64,000 nucleotides of DNA from Welwitschia mirabilis (GCA_051453625.1 JBOZIK010000001.1:177716328-177780327), one strand, 5' to 3'; counted from the first letter of the stretch, positions 24,061-35,779 are shown. The notes: generated from the letters alone by a model not told the origin. Translations and numbers: made by a program.

Positions 24061-24780
24061 ATGGAAAAACTGAACTAAAATCAACTAAAATATAAAAGAA
24101 TCAATAAAAATGAGTACTTATAAGAGAAAAGATACCTACTTATGCTAACTGTGAAGATGCCTATTAAATCCAAGATGTTTGTGCAGAGAAATCTAATAAG
24201 AATAGGCTAGAAAAGATTTCTAAGAGGTATACTTATTAAGTGGAGGACTAAAAATAAGATATGATTACTCCTTTTTTGATTAAAAAGTGTTAAGAAACTA
24301 ACTTTTTATGTTTTTTTTAAATTTTTGCAATAGTTCTTAAAAGATGTCTACCTACTAAAATATTTCTAAAACAACAATGGTAATTGTATACTTTAATAAA
24401 AGATGTCTTTTATTGAAAAATTTATAAGTCATTCTACATAATGTAAAGGCATCTACTTATTCATTTTGAAACACAAAAAAGCATATCTAATCTTCAAATA
24501 TGTCTTGAATTTAAAGATGTTTTCTTAATAGATGTCTACAAAATTAAAAACATTTTCTTAAAATACATTTACAAAACTAAATATGTTTTTTTCTAAAAGA
24601 TCAAGAAATTTGAAATTTTTTATAACTAATATCATGATAAAAATAACATAGCACAAACATAAAGTATCATGTCCAAAATTTATTTTTTAAGCATCTAACT
24701 ATAATCTCAATTCATAGAATATCATAAAGTGGAGTTGAGATTTGAATAATATTATTTGATAACTTATCTAATTAGGAAGA
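24061..24780 (-). other. C3 spacer between accessory ORF and RNase H
   Basis: This is about 700 bases of non-coding sequence. It again carries AGATGTCT words (AAGATGTCTACC, AAGATGTCTTTT, TAGATGTCTACA at 24340-24540), the same motif that is clustered in the C3 LTR. It may hold the splice acceptor and promoter of the accessory ORF. I cannot show either. Confidence 0.45.
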
Positions 24781-27074
24781 CTTACCTAATTAGAAAAGGC
24801 ATAATTCCCAAGTTCCTGCCTAATTTAATAAACCTTTCACCACTTAATGATTTAGTAAAAATATTAATGAGTTAATCATTAGTGCTAATATATTACATCA
24901 TGATATCCTTGCTTTATATGTGCTCTCTAAGAAAATGATGTTTGATTTTGATGTGTTCTCGAATGTTGTATTAAAATCTTTGAGATGTTAACGACACTTT
25001 TGTTATTAAAAAGACAGGAATGCCTTCCAAGAAGAATCCAAAATCTTTTAATGTTTACATCATCCAAAGTAGTTATGCATAACAACTCCCAACAACAATA
25101 TATTTAGCTTCAATAATTGAGAGAACAGTTGAGTTTTTCTTTTTACTACCCTAAGATATTAGACATTGTCCAAGTAAGAAGCAATTTTCACTTGTGCCTA
25201 TTTTATCATATTTGCATCCTACCCAATCTTCATCATAATAATCAACTAGATCAAAGCAAGAGTCCTTTGAATACCAAAGGCCTTAATTAGTAGTATCTTT
25301 TAGATAATGAAAAATTCTTTTAACTACTATAAGATGTAATTCTCTAGGATCACTTTAATAATGAGCACAAATCCCTACACTCAACATCATATCAAGTCAA
25401 CTAATAGTAAGGTATAATAAACTACTTATCATAGGTCTATGTAGTTTCTTATCAACCTTCTTACCATGCTTATCTTTGTCCAATTTAGTTCTTTGATTCA
25501 TTAGGATATCTTTGGCTTTGCAATCCTATAATTCATATTTGACTAGCAAATTTCTAATATATTTAGTTCAAGAAATAAATGTACCTTATTTGTGTTGCAT
25601 ACAGCCCCAATAATTTTCTCATCTCTCCCATGAAACTCATTTCAAAGTAGTCTTACATTGTATTAGTAACATATGAAAATTCATTAGTAGCTCTAAAAAT
25701 AATATTACCTACATATATTTGTACAATAATAAAATCCTTACCATTTAGTTTAATAAATAATCTAATATCATATGTACTTTTTTTAAATTTATTTTGTACT
25801 AAATGGCCTGATAATTTCTCATATGAAGCTCTAGGTGCTTGATTAAAACCATAAGGAGCATTTTGTACTTTGTAAACATAGTCTAATTTATGAGAATTTG
25901 TAAATCCTTCTAGTTACTCAACATATACTTTCTCTTAAAGTACTTCATGTAGAAAGGAACTTTTAACATCTATTTGATTGAGTTTAAATCCTTTAACACA
26001 AATAAAGGCTAAAAGCATTCTTAGTGACTCCATATGTGCTATTGGTGCAAAGTTTTTTTTAAAGTCTTTTTAAAGTCTATGCCTTCTTGTTAATACTATC
26101 CTTTTGCTACTAATCTTTCTTTAATTCTGATCACATTACCATTTTCATCTATTTTGTTTCTAAAAATCCACTTTATGCCAATAAAAGGTCTATTAAATGG
26201 TCTTAGAGTGAGTTTCCAAACATCACGTTTTTTAAACTGATCAAGTTCTTCTTACATCATTAGCATGTAATATTCATCACTCTAAACTTCATTGAAGGTT
26301 GTGAGTCCTACTTATGATATGTATGCTAAAAATCCACAAAATTCCTTAGTATGGCTTTAAGTTTAAATACCACCATTAATACTACCTATTATTTCACTTG
26401 TAGAGTGACTTTTTTTTAGTCTGATCATGTTTGAAGCATTTTCTTAGTTTGTTTCTTATTTTTCTCCTTCTCACTGTCTAATTAAACTTGAAGATAACTA
26501 GATAATTGTTCAATCTATATATAATAATAATCATCTTATACACAAATAGAAGTTAAGATAATATTAGTTATTTTAACATTTATGGTTTTCTCTACTACAT
26601 GAGTTTTATTATTGAACACTTGATAGGATCTATTAACCATAGAATATCTTAGAAAAATGTCATCATCAATTTTAGAACCAAACTTTCTTAGCTTATTCTT
26701 TTCATTTAAGATAAAACATTTTGACCTATATATATGAAGATAACTTATAGATAGTCTTTTACCAGATCATAGTTTCTATAAAGTTTTAGTAAAACATCTT
26801 ACCAGAACTTGATTGGAAATGTAGCATGCAGTATTAATGGCTTCTACCTAAAAAATGATAAGAAACCCATTTATCATGCATCATTATTCTTGTCATGTCA
26901 TTTAGAATTTCATTCTTTCTTTTGGCCACTCCATTTTGTTATGAATTTCTTGATGCAAAGAATTAGTGAAGAACACTAAACTATTTAACAAAATATTTGA
27001 GCTTTGCATTTTTAAATTTAGTATGATTATTTCTTCTTATCATCTTAATTTTGTACGCTTTTTAATTCCATAAC
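24781..27074 (-). pseudogene. pol: C3 pol, left block: integrase end, RT, RNase H
   Basis: Integrase remains at the right edge read IHNKMEWPKERMKF (about 26900-26950), matching the QQNGVVERKNR box. RT shows GFTNSHKLDYVYKVQN and QAPRASYEKLSGHLVQNKF (about 25790-25915). Its catalytic loop at 25695-25715 is YVGNIIF instead of YVDDIIF, so both catalytic Asp are lost. RNase H ends REHIKIKHHFLREH (about 24905-24950) and NIFTKSLSGERFIKL (about 24815-24870). The block is broken by stops and is cut at 27074 by gypsy G2. It resumes at 36180. Confidence 0.88.
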
Positions 27075-27490
27075 TATAATGTTCTAAATTCAATAATTGT
27101 GTAATTAAGTGTGTTAAGCACTAATTAAGCATAGTTAATAGAGATGTAAATGAGTGTGACCCAAATATGAAAAGATGTATTTCTTCATTATGTAATGTAA
27201 GCTTAAAGCATTAGATGGGGATGGATAGACTGGGTGGATGTAACTGATGACAACCTTAGCTAATCTCCAAGGGTCTTAGAAGGGGGACTAAGATTGTAGT
27301 ATATGTCTTTACCTATAACCACTAGTCCAAGACTATTTGCTAATGATGAGGAATGTAATTTATTTTTATCAATAATAAAAGTCTTATTCTCTTTAAATTA
27401 TTTCTTATTGTTCTTATGGATCTTAACATATTATTTTAAATGTTTATGTTTATGCAAGGTAATCTAAAATTAATAAAATATGACATTACA
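27075..27490 (+). repeat. G2 5' LTR (416 bp)
   Basis: It starts TATAATGTTCTAAATTC (3' copy: TGTAATGTTTCAAATTT) and ends GACATTACA. Long matching stretches include AATAAAAGTCTTATTCTC and TTAAATTATTTCTTATTGTT. The length difference from the 3' LTR lies mainly near 27225, where this copy has about 13 extra bases. Confidence 0.92.
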
Positions 27491-27492
27491 TT

Positions 27493-27504
27493 TGGTATCA
27501 GAGC
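27493..27504 (+). promoter_or_regulatory. G2 primer-binding site, intact
   Basis: TGGTATCAGAGC is the exact complement of the initiator Met tRNA end and lies two bases after the LTR. It is the only unchanged PBS in the window. Confidence 0.93.
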
Positions 27505-28854
27505 AAATAATAAGTAGTAAACTACTACTTAAAAAAAAAAAAGAAAATAACTCAGTTTTATAAATAAAATAAGGTAAAAGTCAAATAGTACATCAAAGGT
27601 AGGAATATAATAATCAAATCAAATAAGGCACCAGTAGAAACAAGGTGTATGACACCTTGACAAGCAAAACCAAAATCACTACTAAGGAGGAAGAAGATCT
27701 TTCACAGAGAAGGGAATAGAGTTGTAACCCTCCATATCAGGGATAGGACGCTCCGTGCCACCTAGAATACCTCATTCCAATAGGTTGTATAGGAACCATT
27801 GTAGTACTAATATCAACAAAAGAAGAATCTACTACAAAATCTACCCCAGTACTAGGATATGGTCACTTATAAAGCTTCATGTAAAGCTTACTATAAGCAA
27901 CTAAAATCCCCAGTCGATGCTCCTTCAAAATCTATCTACCATGGTATAATACATAAATGTCATCAATGGTAATGGCCAAATGATCTGTATAGACCTAAAT
28001 CATTCTCTCACAACTAAGCAGATATGGTAGTTTGACTTTCTTCTATTGTACCATATAAGAAGTATATACCTATGATTTCTTCTCTATCCAATGCATGTTC
28101 TTAACTTGATTCTCTAGCATTTAAAGGAAAACACTTATGGACTCATGCTCCTTGATCCCATGATAAGCCATGTAGTAGAAGAACACCATTATATTAATCA
28201 TATTGTAGAAGTCTCAAAGTGGGGCAAGCCATTCATGTTGCAGAGAATAATGTAAAGTAAAACAAGTAAAATGATTATACTTAAAGTCTTATAATACATC
28301 TATTATCTTAGATCAACATTGATGTGTATGTTATCTAAGCAAGATGGATGTGTAACCTATGTATGGAAGCTGCTAGAAAGGGACTAGTATTTCCTCGACT
28401 GATCCATCAACTCCTTAATCTTGGAGTACAAGGTCTTCACCACTGACAAGAGCTGATCAGTGTGATAAGATACTTAGCCCTATTCATTCATAATGGATTA
28501 TAGAGATATAGGTAGATGGAGAGGAGGCTTTAAAGAAGGTTAAGAATAAGCAACAAAATGACTTTAACTTAGAGGCTGAAAATAGGATCTATAATAGAAC
28601 ATATCCCCCTGATCTATTAATGTATCAAAATCATTAAGTACCTCTTCCCCTTGATAATCAGAAGGGAATAATAAATCCATGAAGAGACAATAGAAGGTCT
28701 AGAAGAAAAATTTTCACCTACAGTGATGCACTCCTTTATTAGTTTCAAATGGAGATCTCCTCTAGAGTCCATGGGGTAAAATCCGTATCTTCCTTGACTA
28801 AAGTCTCTACATAAGGAACCTAAAATAAAATAAGAAAAATCATAAATTATTAAA

Positions 28855-28895
28855 AAAGAGAGAGAGAGAGAGAGAGAAAGAAAGGAAAAGAAGAG
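28855..28895. repeat. GA-rich microsatellite
   Basis: A run of GAGAGAGAGAGAGA followed by AAAGAAAGG-like purine sequence. It lies inside a predicted intron of the antisense unit, where on the minus strand it forms the CT-rich stretch before the TTTTATTTTAG acceptor. Confidence 0.85.
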
Positions 28896-29443
28896 AGGAT
28901 AATAGGTAATACCTCATGGGGCTAGTATCATCAAGAAAAACTAAGTAATGCATCCTCTTCTTCTTTTGGTTTCTCAGGTACAAAATAATTCATGAAAGCT
29001 TTGTCACGTTTCTAACAAAAAGAGTCATGAGATCCTAAGGACTTACTCATCTACAAATATAAAATAACATAAATCATAGTTATTAAACATATACTTCACA
29101 TCAAGGATCCTCAGTAAGAATTCATACCTTAAATAGAATAAAAAAAGTACTCTAAGATGCTTCTTTAGGGTTATAACTCTTAGAACCTTCACTCTCTATA
29201 GATGAAAAAGAATTGGAATGTAATAAAGACTAAGCAGGGATCTCATAAGAAGACAAAACAAAGGAGGAATTTATAGAAACAGACATAAATGGCTATAGAC
29301 ATCCTTGACTCATAGAAGCAAAATATAAACCTAACAAGATATGCCCACCAAAAGTACTTTTTCCTATCTTCGTTCCTCTTCAAGTGGTCAATTGGAAAAG
29401 AGTTGAAGAACAGATAATCAAAGCCTAATCTAAAGAAACTTCA

Positions 29444-29761
29444 CTAATTAAAAAAGGGAATAAGAAAGTATGTAACTAATAATTCACTTACCCAATCATG
29501 AAGAAAGGCAAAATACAGAGTGATAAAGTTGGTAGTGGAGGTCTTATGGTAGTGAGTATCTATCTTCCACATGCACACAAAGTCATCTAAACATTTGACC
29601 ATGAAGTAGCAGAAGTCCTCATTAGAATAGAAAACCTGGGAAGAAATGTGATCTCCTTTACTTATTCTAACAACTAGCTTGATGCTCTCTTCTGAAATAT
29701 AAATTAGGTCATGATAAGGATGGGTAATAGTAGTAGTGCACATATCAAAAGAAGAATACAA
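29444..29761 (-). CDS. Second exon candidate of antisense unit
   Basis: A 105-codon open block includes SEESIKLVVRISKGDHISSQ and YFMVKCLDDFVCMWKI and ends near FAFLHDW, just before GGTAAGT, a canonical plant donor. If the donor is used, the last ten codons to the stop are intronic. Composition (Cys, Trp, His present) looks more like real coding sequence than chance, but it has no recognised domain. Confidence 0.4.
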   Translation of the reverse strand: MYSSFDMCTTTITHPYHDLIYISEESIKLVVRISKGDHISSQVFYSNEDFCYFMVKCLDDFVCMWKIDTHYHKTSTTNFITLYFAFLHDWVSELLVTYFLIPFFN

Positions 29762-29831
29762 GGAATCAAAGATGAAAAGAACAATGGGATGAGGAAGACG
29801 GAAGGATAAAAATCCAAAGAGATCTAAGAGA

Positions 29832-30062
29832 TTAAAAGAGATGATCTAGGAGAACCCTTTCTTTGAATCTCATTACTATATTTCCAATTCTACATATTTG
29901 ACATTGGTAGAATTCTAAGAAATAACAGGACAAAGTCTTGAAGCCATACCTTGACCAAAGGAGAAGTGCATCCATGAAAGTTAAAGAAGAACTTGTATTT
30001 ATAGGAAGAGACAATTTATGGATAGCATGCACAAAATACAAGAAAGAGAAAGGTAAAAACAT
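29832..30062 (-). CDS. First exon candidate of antisense unit
   Basis: The open frame begins with an ATG about 180 bases after the TATA box and runs 76 codons to a stop. It is rich in aromatic and hydrophobic residues at the start (MFLPFSFLYFVH) and later reads TFMDALLLWSRYGFKTLS. It is the longest open frame in this part, and its position relative to the TATA box is the reason for choosing this start. It has no family I can name. It may continue through splicing before the stop. No homology search was possible. Confidence 0.35.
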   Translation of the reverse strand: MFLPFSFLYFVHAIHKLSLPINTSSSLTFMDALLLWSRYGFKTLSCYFLEFYQCQICRIGNIVMRFKERVLLDHLF

Positions 30063-30240
30063 TAAATAAATAAAATAAAAAAGAGAAATTAAGAAAAATA
30101 AAATATCAAAGAAAGGGTCAAACGGAAGAATAAAAGAAGAAGAAATAAAATATCAAATAAAGGGCCAAGTGAAAGAATAAAAAAAGAAGAGCTACCAATT
30201 TCACTATGAAAAATGAGGTAAAAATAAGAGGACCATAAGG

Positions 30241-30250
30241 CTATTTATAA
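30241..30250 (-). promoter_or_regulatory. TATA box of the antisense unit
   Basis: TATAAATAG on the minus strand is a textbook plant TATA box, followed at about 30 bases by a pyrimidine-rich start region. Upstream of it (30270-30310) lie AACCCTA and AAACCCTAA words, which are telobox motifs common in plant promoters. Confidence 0.55.
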
Positions 30251-30359
30251 TGGTGGACCAAGGATTAACCTAACCCTAGAGTAATAGTTAATTGTAGTTA
30301 ATTAAACCCTAATTAAGTGTAACTAACTTCAGTCAACTATAGTAACACTAAGATTTAGA

Positions 30360-31140
30360 ACTATATTTCAATATTCCACTCCACCAAATTTAATCTCACA
30401 CTCCTAGAAGGCTGATGTTGTACTCCATCGAACTCAATGTCATGCTCCACCAAACTTAATGTCACACTCTTAGAAGGCCGATGTCACACTTTAAAGGCTG
30501 ACATCACACTCCATCAAACTCGACATCATACTTTTAAAAGGTTGACATCACACTTCAAAGCCAGACATTTCATTCATGAAAGACCAACATTTTACTCCAG
30601 AGGTTGGCATCATACTTGATCTTACCAAATTTAATGTCATACTTCAAAGCCCCTTAAGGACCAATGTTACACTTGGGTATCTGACATCACACTTATCCTC
30701 CTGTCAAGCCTAGATTCCATCATTGTTTCATAGAAATTGCCTATTCTACTTGCTTGTTCAAGGAACTCCAATGTCATACTTAAGTAACTGATGTCACACT
30801 CAAGTGCCCAACATTGCACTTGGGTGTCCAATGTTGCACTTGCCCCTGCCAGGCCTAGAATCCATCATTGCCTCTCGAAAATCACTTGTTCCATTCATTG
30901 GCATAAAAAGCTTTAACATCATACTTGATGGCCTGACATCGTACTTAGGAGCCCGATATCACATTTGGATGTCCGACATTGCACTCATACCTTAGATGCA
31001 TTATCATCCCCAGCACTATTCAAGATAATCTAGAATTCTTCCAAAACCTCTAATGTTGTACTTTAATATCCGATATCGCACTTAGTACACACAAGTATTC
31101 AACATTATATTTGGGTCTCCGATGCCATCTTAGATGCCCA
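30360..31140. repeat. Array of CGACATCRCACTT-type repeats in the G2 leader
   Basis: Roughly 25 degenerate units centre on a core such as GACATCACACTT, CGATGTCACACTT, CCGACATTGCACT or CGATATCGCACTT, mostly 20-30 bases apart with a GGGTGTC-like link. On a larger scale, CCTAGATTCCATCATTG (about 30709) and CCTAGAATCCATCATTG (about 30851) are repeated about 142 bases apart with matching flanks. Two short plus-strand open frames in it simply encode the repeats. Confidence 0.8.
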
Positions 31141-31602
31141 GCAACACGAAGATCCATTTTGGCAGTTGATATCCACGTCAGTAGGGTTGTTATAGTAATT
31201 GTTAAAAACTACTTTTCTAATTGTTTCCTTAACTACTAGATGGTTACAGGTTCCTAACTACCACCAACAACACTGTAAAAAGGTAGCACCATTAAAAGGA
31301 AGGGGAGAAAAGGCAAAGAATACTTGCAAAATAAGATAGAGGCATTTGAGTTTAGGAGTACATTGAACCAACTGGTGCATCATGAAAAATAAGGTAAATG
31401 GGCAAATAGAGTAATTAGAAGACCAAATTAACCATATTATCTTCTAGAATGAACTATTAGCCATTGATAGCCTTCTCTTTCACCTAGAAGATAAATCTAC
31501 AAAACAAATTTGAGGGCATCTCAAGAGCCACCATATACATCAAGATAGCATATCCACAAAGCCACCATTGACTTCTAGAACATTCAAATAAGGTTGTTAA
31601 AC
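31141..31602 (+). other. G2 leader between repeats and gag
   Basis: About 460 bases run from the end of the motif array to the gag ATG. They read poorly in all frames. TAGATGGTTACAGGTTCC and an A/G-rich patch (AAAAGGAAGGGGAGAAAAGG, about 31294) are the only landmarks. This would be the end of the untranslated leader or an eroded Gag N-terminus. Confidence 0.5.
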
Positions 31603-32320
31603 ATGGAGGCCAACCTTCAAGCTTTTCTGACAAATAGAGCCAACCATCCCAATATTAAACAACATGAAAGAGAGGAAATTCCAAAGATGATACACTTAAA
31701 AAACTATGAAGGTAAGGCTGGAACAAGTGATGAAACTTTCTCTTGGATCTAGTATTTAGAGAATTACTTTGAAGTTCAAAATATACCTCCAGAAAGATGG
31801 TGCACATATGCTACCACATTTCTTATAAGTAACACATTGGAATGGTGGTCTAAATGTCAATAGAAACATTCACAAAGGATATTATGGGATATCTTCATTG
31901 AAGAATTAAAAATAAAAATCATTTCAAAAGATTTTATTGAATAATAAATGGTATAGTTCCAATACCTATGCTTGGGTAAACACCCATTAGATGAACATTG
32001 GTTAGAATTCTAGCACCTCATGAAGTACCAGAATAATTTCACAATGAAGTAGCTGATTAATAGTTTTATTGGAACTTTACCACTCAAACTTAGAATCATT
32101 TTGCATACTTTTAAGATCAAGTTCATAGAAGATACTTATTGCAAGATAAAACACTATCTCTAAGGACAAGAGAATAGATAGACAAAATAATCATACAAAG
32201 GGAATAGATACCCTCCTTTAACTGCACTACCAATAAAAGAGTAATACAGAACAAATCCCACTTACCATGAGAGAGGTTACATTGCTAAAAATTGTCCATC
32301 CAAAACATGACCATTGAATC
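31603..32320 (+). pseudogene. gag: G2 gag (capsid and zinc knuckle), stop-riddled
   Basis: The start is the ATG at 31603 (MEANLQAFLTNRANHPNIKQ). One reading frame runs without a frameshift to about 32245, through EIPKMIHLKNYEG, WYTF-like and TLEWWSKCQ (about 31840) and IRFIG-like capsid segments, the shape of plant gypsy retrotransposon Gag (PF03732-type). It meets eleven in-frame stops, all TAG or TAA. A knuckle-like HERGYIAKNCPS (about 32270-32306) has lost the first two Cys. The role in the family is capsid assembly and RNA packaging. Confidence 0.88.
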
Positions 32321-32469
32321 TTCCTTAATACAGTCAGACTTAAGCTTTTTAGAATCTGTCCATGCCACCTAAAGGAGTATATGTGACCATCCAAACAAGT
32401 GCAATTCATAATCAACATTTCATCCTAGAATTATAGCATTATATTTCATATTTTACTATTTCATTTCTA

Positions 32470-32510
32470 GCTGATAGTGGTCCATCACACAACTTCATTT
32501 CACCCACATT
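32470..32510 (+). pseudogene. G2 protease active site remnant
   Basis: The frame reads LADSGPSHNFIS, matching the LVDSGASHNFI active-site loop of gypsy aspartic proteases, with the catalytic Asp kept and Ala changed to Pro. Flanks are broken by stops. Confidence 0.85.
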
Positions 32511-33100
32511 ATTTTACAAATTTAATATCATTTCATTCAAAGACTAAGAATCCATTATAGGAGTTACAAGGGGTAGTGTTCTTATATAAGATGGGATTAT
32601 TGTCCTTATCACTTTTACCATTTATGATTTATACTTTAGGAATAAATTTTATGTCTTCCAAACTAGATAGTACCATGTCATTATAGGAATTTATTTTTTA
32701 ATTATACATAATGTTTGGATTAATTTTTTCCAAAGGATCTTGTGACTATTACCTTTGTTCAGAGAATAAATCTTTAAAAGGAAGGGAAAGAGTAAGAAGA
32801 TATTTTTAACCTCATCCAAATAGATTATAAAATTTGTTAAAAATAAATAAGTATTCATTGTTTTAGTACAAGTAGAAAACATAAACTACAAGAATTCTCT
32901 AATATGTTTTAAGACTTGAAAATGCTATACCCAAGAGGAAAGTACAACATGCAATCAACTTAATTCCTGGAGCATAGCCAATAGCATGATCGCCTTATTG
33001 CTTCTTAATAGTAGAACTGAGAGAACTGAAGTTACAAGTTGAGTAGCTATCATTGTAAGGAAAAATTCACCCTACTGTATCATAATGAGGAGTACCAGTA
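32511..33100 (+). pseudogene. G2 protease end to RT linker
   Basis: This continues the gypsy polyprotein: GVTRGSVL, then a hydrophobic strand pattern of the protease C-terminal half (ITFTIYDLYF, YHVIIGIYFL), then a poorly conserved linker into RT. Stops are common. Confidence 0.65.
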
Positions 33101-35560
33101 CTCTTTGTTAAGAATAAGAATGATACCTTGTAGCTTTGCATTAATTATAGATAATTCAATAAGATAACCATCAAGAACAAGTACCTATTACTAAAGATCA
33201 ATGATCGATTAGATCAACTATAAGAAGCCAAGTATTTTTTAAAGATTGGTTTAAAATCTAGCTACCATCAGATCCACATCAAGGATGAAGACATCTACAA
33301 AACTGCTTTTAGAATAAGATATGAATATTATGAGTTTATAGTGATGTCTTTTGGTTTAACAAATGCTCTAACTGCTTTTATGATTTTAATGAATGATATT
33401 TTCCAACCTTATTTGAATAAATTTATGGTTTTGTTTGTAGATGATATCCTAATATATTCCAGAAATTAGGATGGTCACGTTATACACTTAAAGAAAGTGC
33501 TATAGGTTTTATTTAAGCATAAATTTAAGGTAAAATTAAGAAAATATGAGTTCTTTCAAATAGAAATTAGTTACTTGGGTAATATCATCTCTAGTAAATA
33601 AATCATAATAGACCTAGCCAAAGTACAAGCATAATAAAATGGCCAAAGTTGAAGAATGTCATACAAGTCCGAAGTTTCTTAGGATTGGCCAACTTATATT
33701 GGAAATTTGTTCTAGAATTCTGTTAACTTGTACTACTATTAATAGATATGACCAAATAAACAAATACATTTCACTTTTATCATAAATGCAAGAAAGAATT
33801 TCTTAGATTGAAGCTACTACTTACAATAGCACCTATCCTTAAGATTGTAGATATAGATACACAATTTACAATCATCACTAATGCTTCTACTCAAGGAATA
33901 AGAGTCGTGCTCAATCAAAATGATCAAATGATTGCTTGTGAATCACAGAAGTTAAACTAGCATGAGAAGAACTACCTTGTACATGATTTAGAATTATTAT
34001 TTATAGTACATGCTTTGAAAGTTTGGAGGTACTATCTTGTGAAAAATAAACTCCTTTTCAAAATAGATCATAAAATATTAGAGTATTTTCAAAAATAACT
34101 CCTTTTGAATATGCGACAAAGAAGATGGAGTTAATTACTTTAGAATATAACTTTAAGTTATAGTACACCCATGGAAAATATAACAAACTAGTAGATGCTT
34201 TAAGTAGAATGTGGTGCATGTTAACCACCATTGTTACATCTGAATTATCTGGCTTCTTCAAAATATCCTTAAGTAATGATCCATATTTCAAAGACATACA
34301 TCAACAAGTTTAATAAGAAAAGAAATAGATACATATATAATTTCTTAGGATGGATACATACTAAAAGAAATATGCATGTGCATTCCACAAGGTCCATAGA
34401 GAAGAGAGCTAATGTCTAAACCGCATGAAGTTCTATATGCAGGACATCCTAGATTTATTCAAAATTATCACTAATTGTAAAAATACTACTTTAAGAATAG
34501 AATAAAAAATGATTTAAAATAATACATCTATAATTATCCTATATATTAGTAGATGAAGATCGAATAAGGAAGGCCCATTGGTCTCCTCCAATCATTAAGA
34601 ATACCACAATGGAAATGGAAAGAAATATCTATGAATTTTATCACTGATTTATCCCTTACTAATAGATAACATAATATAATTTTTATTTATGTATACAAGT
34701 TAACCAAAATGATCCATCTCATTGTATTTTGAAGCTCCAATATAGCAGAAGAACTAGCCCTTTCATCTATACAGGAGGTTTTTAGATTATATGATGCACC
34801 ACAGGTTATAATGTCTGACCAAGCCAAAGTTTTTGTCTAAGTTTTGGCAAAGTTTATTCTACCATTTTGGCACCAAGCTTAGCTTTAGTACACATATCAC
34901 CTAGAGGTATATGGCCAAACTAAAAGATTGAGTTATATACTACAAGATACTATAAGGTATTACATAATAGGAAAGTCCAAACAATGGGAAAACTATCTAC
35001 AATTGGTAGAGTTTGCTTACAATCAAATATTTCAAACTTCTATTTAATGTTTACCATTTGAAGCAATGTATAGTAGGAATTGTTCTACCCTTATCATATG
35101 GTTAGATCCTTCATAAAGATTAGAAAATATATCACCTTTAGAATTAAAGATGATGGAAGAGATGATCAATAAAATAAAAAGATAGCTACAGGTAGCACAA
35201 GATTGGTATAAGAAATATTATAATCAGAAACGTATACCTACATATTCCAAGTAGGTGAATAAGTACTACTAAGAATTGAACTAGAGAGTAACTCCTTAAA
35301 GATGAGAAAATATATCAAATTAGCACCATGATTCTATGGTCCATTCAAGATCATTGAAAGAATAGGGGATCCATATCATGAAGATAAAAATCAGGGATAC
35401 ACCTTAAACTAGTAACATATCATCCTCAAATCCAACCTGACTTTCATTGTTCAACTAGAAAATATCCCAAGTACTAGATCTAGGCAACTAGGGAATAAGA
35501 ATACAAATGAAGTACTCATTCAATGAATCCACTGTAATTAACAAACATGGAAAAGTAGGG
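33101..35560 (+). pseudogene. pol: G2 pol: RT, RNase H, integrase (broken)
   Basis: RT begins NYRXFNKITIKNKYLLLKIN (about 33136) and continues [20 protein letters not shown] (about 33306). Its catalytic FVDDILIYS (about 33433-33460) is intact. RNase H contains GIRVVLNQND and HDLELLFIVHALKVWRYYL (about 33985-34040). The integrase zinc region begins near 34400. The core has [10 protein letters not shown] (about 34630), VIMSDQAKVF (about 34810) and GQTKRLSYILQDTIRYY (about 34917), where the family's catalytic Glu (GQTER) is Lys. LAPXFYGPFKIIERIGDP (about 35323) is the C-terminal KLxPxxxGPF box of chromovirus integrases. I did not recognise a clear chromodomain after it. Confidence 0.9.
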
Positions 35561-35764
35561 AGTAAATGTAGGAGACTTTTCCTAGACTTTTTCATAAAGC
35601 TTGATATACCATTTTTATTTTACATTATTAATGTATTTGTTAATGAATGATATCTCCTCTTTTCTATTATGTTTTGTAGACCATCTAGAAAATAACTAAG
35701 AGGAGCATGGCTTCAAAAATAATGCAAGTAGAAAAGAAACCATACTTAAGGACGAGAATGATTC

Positions 35765-35779
35765 CTAAGGGGAAGGGAA
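35765..35779 (+). promoter_or_regulatory. G2 polypurine tract
   Basis: AAGGGGAAGGGAA precedes the 3' LTR start TGTAATG. Confidence 0.88.

Larger units (their letters stand above)
27640..30250 (-). pseudogene. Antisense TATA-headed, intron-bearing unit in the G2 leader; unrecognised
   Basis: The minus strand has TATAAATAG at 30241-30249, then a pyrimidine-rich leader and an ATG at 30060-30062. A 76-codon open frame follows (29832-30062, MFLPFSFLYFVHAIHKLSLP). A second, 105-codon block (29444-29761) includes HLISSQ-like and DDFVCMWKIDTHYHKT stretches and ends at TGG-GTAAGT, a good donor. An acceptor TTTGTAG precedes ATGAGTAAGTCC at 29050. A further donor (GAG-GTATTACC, near 28914) and acceptor TTTTATTTTAG (near 28820) bracket a GA-repeat intron. 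The next exon reads VPYVETLVKEDTDFTPWTLE. A later part contains LKEHRLGILVAYSKLYMKLY. I do not recognise the protein; it could be a captured host gene or an antisense accessory ORF. Confidence 0.5.

Noticed and set aside
30437-30995. Two plus-strand open frames encoding His/Thr-rich repeats
   Set aside because: They are translations of the nucleotide motif array. The periodicity is in the DNA, with no fixed multiple of three.
30360-31140. CRISPR-like array
   Set aside because: Units are degenerate and irregularly spaced, there are no unique spacers of fixed length, and the setting is a plant retroelement.
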